Source: JBNJEM01 sp051745935 (lineage in GTDB: Bacteria; Planctomycetota; Planctomycetia; Pirellulales; Pirellulaceae). From it: a stretch of DNA of 20,198 nucleotides. The position numbers and the translations under genes are program-made. Below, one piece after another: positions 1 through 5,727 of this stretch (the stretch's first letter is position 1; the number at the start of each line of letters is the position of its first letter). The notes beneath the pieces were generated by a model that worked only from the letters and a program-made list of their open reading frames with translations, was not told the origin of the DNA and did not search any database. The stretch is taken from contig JBNJEM010000063.1 in the NCBI GenBank assembly GCA_051745935.1, forward strand, positions 1 through 20,198, in the 5' to 3' direction.

Positions 1-65
1 TGCTCCAGGTGCCATGATAGGCCCACGGATGGCAGGACGGACCCACGGATGAAGAAACGGAAGAC

Positions 66-81
66 GCCGCGCGGCTTTTTT
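66..81 (+). terminator. Possible short terminator: GC palindrome then T6
   Basis: A perfect 10-nt palindrome (GCCGCGCGGC, 66-75) is followed directly by six T residues (76-81). This could be an intrinsic terminator for a gene lying left of the window. The stem can only be about three base pairs once a loop is allowed, so it is weak. A second palindrome, TCACGCGTGA, follows at 81-90. Confidence 0.3.
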
Positions 82-90
82 CACGCGTGA

Positions 91-253
91 GCCCCGTCCA
101 CCGTGTTCCCTTTGGTCCTTTCAGTCCCTGAGGTCCTTGATTCGACGCGGGCAAGGACGCAAGGCGCAACAAAACGGGCTACAAGGACCTAAAGTTTTTC
201 CCCATCCCGGGGCTCGGCCCCGCGGAGAATCAGACACTGGGAGATTTTAGCGG
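91..253 (+). promoter_or_regulatory. Structured leader upstream of queF
   Basis: GTCC-type heptamers start at 115, 124 and 133, so they are spaced by 9 nt. Their complements lie downstream: CAAGGAC at 152-158 and CAAGGACC at 182-189. The pairing 133-139 with 152-158 gives a 7-bp hairpin with a 12-nt loop. The pairing 114-120 with 183-189 would enclose it; alternatively 132-139 can pair with 182-189. A GGGGC/GCCCC hairpin lies near 208-220. This could be a cis-regulatory leader of queF or simply a degenerate short repeat. It shows no preQ1-I core. No convincing Shine-Dalgarno precedes the ATG at 254. Confidence 0.35.
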
Positions 254-619
254 ATGAGCAGTTCTTTTCGGGATATTTTGGAGACCTTCGAAAACCAGCA
301 TGCCGATCGAAACTATAAGATTGAGATTATTTGCCCTGAATTCACGTCCGTTTGTCCCAAAACGGGGCAACCAGATTTTGGACAGCTCACGGTGACGTAC
401 ATTCCCGACCAGCGCTGCGTGGAATTGAAGAGCCTGAAGCTCTATTTGCAGCAATTTCGTAACGAAGGGATTTTCTACGAAAACGTCACCAATCGTATTT
501 TGGACGATTTAGTCGCCGTGCTGCAACCACGCCGCCTGAAGCTGGTCGCTGAATTCAGTCCGCGTGGTGGCATTCGCACCCGCGTCACCAGCCGTTTTTT
601 CCAGGAAGCAACCCCCTGA
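254..619 (+). CDS. queF: NADPH-dependent 7-cyano-7-deazaguanine reductase
   Basis: QueF reduces the nitrile of preQ0 to the amine of preQ1 with two NADPH, in the cytoplasmic queuosine tRNA-modification pathway. The 121-residue product has the unimodular length of the B. subtilis-type enzyme (T-fold). The signature with the catalytic cysteine is seen as TSVCPKTGQPDFG (Cys34, Asp41). The NADPH/substrate motif appears as ELKSLKLYLQQFRNE (57-71), with Leu where Ser is usual in E(S)KS. The family motif FHE reads FYE here (74-76), a His-to-Tyr change; I believe it also occurs in other short QueF proteins, but could not check. PRGG near 103-106 is the usual C-terminal motif. The ATG is chosen because homology begins immediately after it. 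The gene stands alone; no other queuosine gene is in the window. Confidence 0.95.
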   Translation: MSSSFRDILETFENQHADRNYKIEIICPEFTSVCPKTGQPDFGQLTVTYIPDQRCVELKSLKLYLQQFRNEGIFYENVTNRILDDLVAVLQPRRLKLVAEFSPRGGIRTRVTSRFFQEATP

Positions 620-715
620 TGGCAAAGCGGACCACGGATCAATAGACGCCGGGATGGGAACCGAGGGCGTGCTGCTTTGTGCGCGGGCTGTTGAGGGGGT
701 TGGCGGATCGTGCTG

Positions 716-728
716 GGGAAGGATTCCC
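716..728. terminator. Small hairpin between convergent genes
   Basis: GGGAA-gga-TTCCC forms a 5-bp stem between the end of queF and the end of the minus-strand deaminase. It has no T-run on either side, so a role as bidirectional terminator is only possible. Confidence 0.2.
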
Positions 729-766
729 GAGCCACGTAGGTGTCCCTTTGGCTGCTTCCCCGTTTC

Positions 767-1237
767 TCAGTAGCTTTGGTGTCCGTCGCGCTGCAACCAC
801 TGTTGAAAGAGTTGGCGGCATTCGTCAGGGAGGATGTTTCCGATCACTTCCACGCAGCTGCCGCCGCGACGCAACACGTCATGGGCGGGCAGTTGCAGTT
901 CATTAAAGCCGGCTTGCCGCGCGTCGCCGATCGCCGCGCCGAAATAGACCACTGTCACGCGGGCCCAATGCAGCGCGGCGATGCACATCGGGCACGGTTC
1001 ACATGTCGTGGCCACGATGGCACCGTTCAAGTGAACTTGTCCGGTACGTTGGCAGGCTTCCCGCAGGGCGTTGATTTCAGCATGAGCGGTGCAATCGGGC
1101 GTGGCCAGGACCGTGTTATGTTGGCAGGCGATCACCCGCCCTTCGCTGGCGATCGCGCATCCGAACGGACTCTGCCCTGCTTCTATTCCGGCGCGAGCGC
1201 TGTTGATTGCCCGCCGCATGAGTTCCTTTTCATCCAC
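767..1237 (-). CDS. Nucleoside/guanine deaminase-like zinc hydrolase (CDA superfamily)
   Basis: This 156-residue protein belongs to the cytidine-deaminase-like fold. The zinc site is complete: HAE (His52, Glu54 as proton shuttle) and PCPMC (Cys82, Cys85). The context around the motifs (HAEINALREACQ, CEPCPMCIAALHWAR, then a GFNE segment) resembles B. subtilis guanine deaminase GuaD more than tRNA-adenosine deaminase TadA, so hydrolytic deamination of guanine or a related base or nucleoside is the best guess. The start is the GTG at 1237, preceded by AAAGGGGAAAGG; an ATG six codons later, preceded by AAGGA, is an alternative. The reading frame stays open into the upstream gene, but that part shows no homology. 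It follows the aminotransferase after 44 nt, probably in the same transcript. Confidence 0.85.
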   Translation of the reverse strand: MDEKELMRRAINSARAGIEAGQSPFGCAIASEGRVIACQHNTVLATPDCTAHAEINALREACQRTGQVHLNGAIVATTCEPCPMCIAALHWARVTVVYFGAAIGDARQAGFNELQLPAHDVLRRGGSCVEVIGNILPDECRQLFQQWLQRDGHQSY

Positions 1238-1281
1238 GGCCTTTCCCCTTTGAGCCCAATGCCCATTTCCGCCGTGTCCGA

Positions 1282-2703
1282 TCAATCCATGATGCGAGCG
1301 GCGACGTCCCGAACCCGCTCGAACATCACGTCCAAATACTCCGCGGCCTCGTCGACGGGCATGGTCAGAGGTGGACTGACTCGCAACACGTTTTCGGCCA
1401 GCGGTCCGAGCAGATGGATGCCTCGTCCCCGCGAATCGCCTCGATAGCAGGCCTCGACGCACGCATTGGCGACCTCGTTAGCCGAGTGGCCGTCGATCGC
1501 CTGGCATTCCACGCCCCAGACACAGCCTTCGCCTCGCACGCACGAGACCGCCCTGGTTTGTTTGAGTCGTTCGAGTCCTTGTTCGAGCACCGACGCCAAT
1601 CCTTGACCGGCTGCCAAAACATCTTCCGTTTCGAATTCATCAAGCGTGGCAAGCACGGCGGCACAAGCCATCGGATTACCGCTCCAGGTATCCGAACCGG
1701 CGGCGTAATCCAGCGTGCCCAGCACATCCGCGCGCCCCACGGTGGCACTGACCGGCACCCCGTTGCCCATTCCTTTCCCCAAACACACGAGATCGGGTTC
1801 GATCCCGTAATGCGTATAGGCGTACATGGGTCCCGTACGACCAAAATTGGATTGGATTTCGTCCAGGATGAACACGATATCCCGTTGGCGGCAGAATTGT
1901 TCGAGCAGCTGCAGGTATTCGGGTTGCGGATGGTAAGAGCCGCCGCCACCCAGGTAGGGTTCGGTAATCAAGCAGCAGATCCGATCGCCCAGTTCCTCGG
2001 CCGCTTGCTCCAGTTCATGTTCATAGCGTGTCAGATCCAAGGGGTTCTTTCGTGCCTCGATGTCACGACATTCGGCAAGGGGAAAGGAGAGGAATCGGAC
2101 GCGTTCATCCCGTTCTGGATCCGTTTCGCTGCCGGTAACGGCATTCGCCAGTCCTTTTTTGCCGTGAAACCCGCGTCGCGTGGCCAGGATCATGTCCCGG
2201 CCCTCCTGGCGACGCATCGCCGCCCACAGGGATTTTTGGATGGCTTCGCTACCGCTGGCGGCCCAGAGCACCTGTTCCATGCGCCCCCCTCCCGCCTGGG
2301 CACGCATATTGGCCACCAGCCGCTCGCAGCAGGTCACTTCCAAGTTGGTGACGGCATTGTACGCCGTCAGAGGCATGGCTTCGGCGTAGCGTTCGTCGGC
2401 TCCCGTGTGCTCCAAGGCCTCCAACCGCAAATAGTCGAACAGACGGCGCCACCAGCGGACCGGGTTGTGTCCCAGGTTAGCGACCAGCACGCCGGAGGTG
2501 AAATCAGCCAAACGGCGTCCTTCCGGCGTCCAGTGATACGCCCCGGCACTGCGGCCCACCACGGCCAGCGACGGTGTATACGTGCGCTGGCCTTTCGGCT
2601 CGACCTGTCCGAGCGCCTCGCGGGCACGATTCGATTCCAATTCACCCGCATGCCACGGTGGATGGTTCCGGGCATTTTGGGTCGGCGTTTTCTCGGCAGC
2701 CAT
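1282..2703 (-). CDS. Class III PLP-dependent aminotransferase
   Basis: A 473-residue fold-type I aminotransferase of the class III (4-aminobutyrate / ornithine / omega-aminotransferase) family. Visible motifs in order: a substrate-entry segment YHWTPEGRRLADFTSG (56-70), the PLP-phosphate loop ASGSEAIQKS (149-158), FHGKKG (179-184), ITEPYLGGGG (246-255), the PLP-pyridine Asp281 in LDEIQSNFGRTG, the Schiff-base Lys310 in LGKGMGNGVPVSA, and DTWSGNP (338-344). The usual family length is 420-460; the N-terminal 40 residues look poorly conserved. The ATG at 2703 is preceded by CAGGAG at about 11 nt. The substrate cannot be read from the sequence. Its close coupling to the GuaD-like deaminase suggests, but does not show, a role in purine or amine catabolism. 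Confidence 0.9.
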   Translation of the reverse strand: MAAEKTPTQNARNHPPWHAGELESNRAREALGQVEPKGQRTYTPSLAVVGRSAGAYHWTPEGRRLADFTSGVLVANLGHNPVRWWRRLFDYLRLEALEHTGADERYAEAMPLTAYNAVTNLEVTCCERLVANMRAQAGGGRMEQVLWAASGSEAIQKSLWAAMRRQEGRDMILATRRGFHGKKGLANAVTGSETDPERDERVRFLSFPLAECRDIEARKNPLDLTRYEHELEQAAEELGDRICCLITEPYLGGGGSYHPQPEYLQLLEQFCRQRDIVFILDEIQSNFGRTGPMYAYTHYGIEPDLVCLGKGMGNGVPVSATVGRADVLGTLDYAAGSDTWSGNPMACAAVLATLDEFETEDVLAAGQGLASVLEQGLERLKQTRAVSCVRGEGCVWGVECQAIDGHSANEVANACVEACYRGDSRGRGIHLLGPLAENVLRVSPPLTMPVDEAAEYLDVMFERVRDVAARIMD

Positions 2704-2764
2704 GGCTCGATTGTCTCCTGACTATAAACCGTCACTAATAAGTCAAAAAGAACTTGTCTGGTTT

Positions 2765-2822
2765 CCCGTCCCCGGAGTCTTTTGGAAGCGGTAACCAGGT
2801 TTTGCTTCCGGCTGTAAAAAGC
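2765..2822 (+). repeat. Dispersed repeat family B, single-arm copy 1
   Basis: The unit starts CCCGTCCCCGGAG and runs through GGAAGCGGTAACCAGG, then TTTTGCTTCCGGCTG and a short A-run. A second copy starts 79 bp further on. Both lie in the 228-bp gap between the oxidoreductase stop and the aminotransferase start, so they would be transcribed if the two genes share a message. Confidence 0.85.
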
Positions 2823-2843
2823 GACAAACAAATAGCCGGTCTC

Positions 2844-2899
2844 CCCGTCCCCGGAGCTTTGGAAGCGGTAACCAGGTTTTGCTTCCGGCTGTAAAAAGC
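2844..2899 (+). repeat. Dispersed repeat family B, single-arm copy 2
   Basis: Nearly identical to the copy at 2765 apart from a 2-nt shorter stretch before GGAAGCGG. The spacer between the two (about 21 nt) resembles the bases just before the first copy, so the pair is an imperfect tandem duplication with a 79-bp period. Confidence 0.85.
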
Positions 2900-2931
2900 T
2901 GGCTTGAAACGGACCCGGCGGCGAAGGCCAT

Positions 2932-4215
2932 CTAGATGCGCGGTTGATACAGCACTTCCCCTTCGCCGGATCCGGGCCGATACAAGACCAGCCCTGCTGA
3001 AGGCTCGTTAACGCGCGCGACACAGTCCGGGGTTCCTCGCACGTGTTCCCGCAGAATGGCTTCCAGTGCCTGCACGGCGGCGACAACCTGCCGGTCGGCC
3101 TCGAGGTCGTTGTGATCAAGCCGCCTCATTTCCTCGAGCCGCTTGGCTCGTTCCTCGTTTCCGCCACCCAATTGAACGTACGCCACTTCGCGCGCGAATT
3201 CCTCCAGGACCTCAATCCCGTATCCGCGCCGCGTTCGCTCACCGGTCGGTTCGAGGAAGGCGCCGTTGTAGTGGTTATTCAGGGAAATCTTCATGGCATG
3301 TGGCGTCTGGCCCTCAATGGTGCATTCCACGCCGCGCCAGCGGCCGTGACCGTTCCACACCCCATTGTCGAAGCGAAATTGCACTTCCTGTTCGACGTAG
3401 CCCGGAAAGTTGTCCGGGGTCACCCAACTTGTATGAATGTCAAAGGCGCCTTCACGTCCGTCATGGTAATGGTACACCAGCCGCATCTGCACGGAATCCC
3501 AGGTCTTGCCCCGGGGATCGTCCACCAATCCGCGCTGTCCGGTGGCCGTCACCGAATGGAGCGATCCGCCGAAGGTGAAATCAATCAGTTTGATGTAGTG
3601 AACCGCGACATAGGTGCCCGGGTTGCGTCCCACGATCCATTCCGCGAACTGTTTCCCTGAAATCTGTTTCGGTTCCAGCAAGGTGCAGTAGCCGCTGTTG
3701 ACATGCTTCAACTGATCATCGACGACCAACGTTCGCAACCGCTTATGATCCGGATCAAAAAGCTTATGATAGACGACTTTGGCCAGGACGCCCTTGCGCC
3801 GAGCCAGTTCCTGGAGTTGGTCGAGCTGGTTGAGGGACAAAACCGATGGCTTTTCGATCAATACGTGCCGACCCGACTCGAGGACGGTTTTGGCCGTGTC
3901 GAAGTGCCGATCGTCGGGCGTGGCGACGCAGACAAAATCGACGCCGGTTTCCAAGAGTTGGGCCGTGCAGTTGGGTTCGACGAAGCTGTGGAATTCTCGC
4001 ATCGTGGGCGGGGCGGAACGGCGGTAGGCCTCGGCACGCCGGCCCGTGCGACTGGCCACCGCCGCCAGTTCCACCTCGACCACGCCAAAACGCCGATCGT
4101 GGAGGCCGTGGGCCCGCGCCGATTCAAAAAAAGGCCCATAGGTCTCGTCAAAAATCATCCCCATGCCGACCATGCCGGCCCGGAGCCGTTGCGAGTTTGT
4201 TGATGAATCATTCAT
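2932..4215 (-). CDS. Gfo/Idh/MocA family NAD(P)-dependent oxidoreductase
   Basis: A 427-residue cytoplasmic sugar or polyol dehydrogenase of the Gfo/Idh/MocA superfamily. The N-terminal Rossmann fold shows GMVGMGMIFD (14-23), followed by VASRTGR at the second-strand end and CVATPDDRH (96-104). The family's EKP signature is at 121-123 (LIEKPSVLS). The C-terminal dehydrogenase domain includes VHYIKLIDF (205-213), matching the region of the conserved catalytic His/Asp pair. No signal peptide or Tat motif is seen. The ATG at 4215 is chosen because homology starts about 12 residues later; an in-frame ATG at 4227 is equally possible, and neither has a clear Shine-Dalgarno. It is divergent from a TIM-barrel sugar isomerase-like gene, a common pairing in planctomycete sugar or inositol-type catabolism. 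The substrate is not predictable. Confidence 0.88.
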   Translation of the reverse strand: MNDSSTNSQRLRAGMVGMGMIFDETYGPFFESARAHGLHDRRFGVVEVELAAVASRTGRRAEAYRRSAPPTMREFHSFVEPNCTAQLLETGVDFVCVATPDDRHFDTAKTVLESGRHVLIEKPSVLSLNQLDQLQELARRKGVLAKVVYHKLFDPDHKRLRTLVVDDQLKHVNSGYCTLLEPKQISGKQFAEWIVGRNPGTYVAVHYIKLIDFTFGGSLHSVTATGQRGLVDDPRGKTWDSVQMRLVYHYHDGREGAFDIHTSWVTPDNFPGYVEQEVQFRFDNGVWNGHGRWRGVECTIEGQTPHAMKISLNNHYNGAFLEPTGERTRRGYGIEVLEEFAREVAYVQLGGGNEERAKRLEEMRRLDHNDLEADRQVVAAVQALEAILREHVRGTPDCVARVNEPSAGLVLYRPGSGEGEVLYQPRI

Positions 4216-4296
4216 ATCCAAGACCATACATAACCGGGAACGGGCCTGCAATCCAAGACGGCGGAAATCGGCGATCGCCCGTCCGCGGCATGGATC

Positions 4297-4312
4297 CGGG
4301 AATCGATTCCCG
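4297..4312. promoter_or_regulatory. 16-nt perfect palindrome, candidate operator
   Basis: CGGGAATCGATTCCCG reads identically on both strands. It lies 82 nt upstream of the oxidoreductase ATG and about 300 nt upstream of the divergent TIM-barrel gene. Its length and position fit a dimeric repressor or activator site; no regulator gene lies nearby. Confidence 0.45.
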
Positions 4313-4336
4313 TGGACGCCCCCCCTTGCGGCATAC

Positions 4337-4359
4337 CCGCCATCATTTGACAATGGCGG
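4337..4359 (+). promoter_or_regulatory. Candidate -35 box inside a 7-bp inverted repeat
   Basis: A consensus -35 hexamer TTGACA (4347-4352) sits between the arms CCGCCAT (4337-4343) and ATGGCGG (4353-4359). The -10 region is poor; the best hexamer, GCGTAT (4371-4376), is 18 nt away. If used, it would drive the plus-strand TIM-barrel gene with a leader of more than 200 nt. The flanking arms would then be an operator overlapping the -35. Confidence 0.35.
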
Positions 4360-4613
4360 CGGTACTGGAAGCGTATCCATTTAGCCATCTGAAGCAGAAC
4401 AACTGTAAGCTGGTTGTCGTCAGGTGCCGAGACGATGTCTCGCTTTAGTTGCGAGGCCAAGGCCCGCTCAGCCGCTCTCCATACACCCCCCGCGGATCCA
4501 TGCCGCGGACGGCGGGGTGCACGGGGCTGGCGTGAATTTTCGGCGCGTGGTTTCCTGACTTCGCGTGGCTCAAGTATTCCCTGGAATCAAACCTTGTGGA
4601 TCGGGAGTTGCTC

Positions 4614-5627
4614 ATGTCCGCTCAGCCGCATGTCATCATTAGTGGATTTGCCGATGAAGCCGCCAACGACAAAACGATCGAACAGCAGTTCTCGGTTTTC
4701 GCCGCCTTGGGGTTGCAATACTACACGGTGCGTTTCGTCGATGCGGGGAACGGCATCAAGAACGTCATGGACCTCGGTAAATCGGAAATCGCCACGTTGC
4801 GTCGATTGGCGAACGAATACGGATTGAATGTCTCGTCGATTGGATCCCCCATCGGGAAAGTAAAACTTCTGGACGTCGATGACGGGACCCAGAATCCCTA
4901 CGTGCCGTTCAAACAATACCTGGAAAAACAGGTCAAGAAAGCCTGCGAGGTGGCTCACGCGTTCGAAACCAAGCTGATTCGCGGTTTTTCGTTCTACCAC
5001 CCCAAGGGGGCCGACCCATGGGAACACATGAATCAGGTGGTGGACCAATTAGGTCAGATCGCGGAGATGTGTCACCGGAGCGATTTGACCTTTGGTTTGG
5101 AGGTGGAAGCGAACTTGGTGGGACAAACGGGGCAGTTGCTCAGGGACATTCATCGCCAGGTCGACCACCCTGCGATGGTACTGATTTTCGACGCCGCGAA
5201 CGTGGTTGTACAGGGCTTTTCCCCCGACGAGGTTTTCAACGAATACCTGGCGATGAAAAAGGGGTTGGGCTGGCTGCACATCAAAGACTACCGCCACCCG
5301 AAACCAGCCCAGCGCGTGGGCCATGTGGATGAAGAGACGCTGAAGCACTTCGTACCGGCCAACATGGGAGACAGCGGTCACGAGGCGATTCTTCGTGACT
5401 TTGCCGGCTCGATCCCCAGTCTGGAACGAAAACTCAAACGACGCGGAATTCCTGGTGTTTTCCTGGATTTGGAACCTCATGTGAAAGGGGGTGGTCAGTT
5501 TGGTGGCTTTAGTGGCCCCGATGGATTTGGAGTGTCCCTTCGCGGGCTCTGCCGGACGCTCGACTACGTGGGCCTCGATTATCATCTCCGTGATTTTGAC
5601 GATATCCTGGCGGCTCGCGGATTCTAA
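4614..5627 (+). CDS. Sugar phosphate isomerase/epimerase-like TIM barrel
   Basis: A 337-residue protein of the xylose-isomerase-like TIM-barrel (AP endonuclease 2) family, which includes IolE, IolI and sugar epimerases. Barrel strands with likely metal ligands can be read: Glu163 in TFGLEVEAN, Asp193 in LIFDAANV, His222 in WLHIKDY and Glu287 in VFLDLEPH. The N-terminal ISGFADEAANDKTIEQQ is typical of planctomycete members of this group. The ATG at 4614 is preferred because GGGAG ends 6 nt before it; an in-frame GTG at 4596 would add six residues. It is divergent from the Gfo/Idh/MocA dehydrogenase, with which it may act in sugar or inositol-type interconversion. The exact substrate is unknown. 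Confidence 0.87.
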   Translation: MSAQPHVIISGFADEAANDKTIEQQFSVFAALGLQYYTVRFVDAGNGIKNVMDLGKSEIATLRRLANEYGLNVSSIGSPIGKVKLLDVDDGTQNPYVPFKQYLEKQVKKACEVAHAFETKLIRGFSFYHPKGADPWEHMNQVVDQLGQIAEMCHRSDLTFGLEVEANLVGQTGQLLRDIHRQVDHPAMVLIFDAANVVVQGFSPDEVFNEYLAMKKGLGWLHIKDYRHPKPAQRVGHVDEETLKHFVPANMGDSGHEAILRDFAGSIPSLERKLKRRGIPGVFLDLEPHVKGGGQFGGFSGPDGFGVSLRGLCRTLDYVGLDYHLRDFDDILAARGF

Positions 5628-5653
5628 GAACTTATAACAAAGCCATGCCGATG

Positions 5654-5710
5654 CCCCGTAACCCAGGGGTTTTGGAAGCGAGAGCCAGGTTTTGTCACGG
5701 GCTGCAAGGC
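5654..5710 (+). repeat. Dispersed repeat family B, diverged single-arm copy
   Basis: CCCAGGGGTTTTGGAAGCG, then AGAGCCAGGTTTTGTCACGG and GCTGCAAGGC, matches the 2765/2844 units with several changes. It occupies the 100-bp gap between the convergent ends of the TIM-barrel gene and the FHA gene. Confidence 0.7.
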
Positions 5711-5727
5711 GGGGGCGAGACGCGAGT

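Larger units (their letters stand above)
4279..4512. repeat. 20-nt perfect inverted repeat in divergent promoter region
   Basis: CCGTCCGCGGCATGGATCCG at 4279-4298 is the exact reverse complement of 4493-4512. The arms are 194 nt apart and flank the middle of the oxidoreductase / TIM-barrel intergenic region. The right arm also folds on itself as CCGCGG-N7-CCGCGG, inside a longer C-rich/G-rich stem (about 4484-4519). Confidence 0.8.

Noticed and set aside
180..253. preQ1 riboswitch upstream of queF
   Set aside because: No preQ1-I stem with an A-rich tail, nor the class II or III arrangement, could be recognised.
1414..2721. Long plus-strand open frame (435 codons) antisense to the aminotransferase
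   Set aside because: It mirrors a clear aminotransferase with catalytic motifs; its translation is Arg/Gly/Phe-rich with no recognisable domain, as expected from a G/C-biased complement.
4596..4613. GTG start for the TIM-barrel gene
   Set aside because: The GGGAG that would serve as ribosome site lies inside this extension and is ideally placed for the ATG at 4614.
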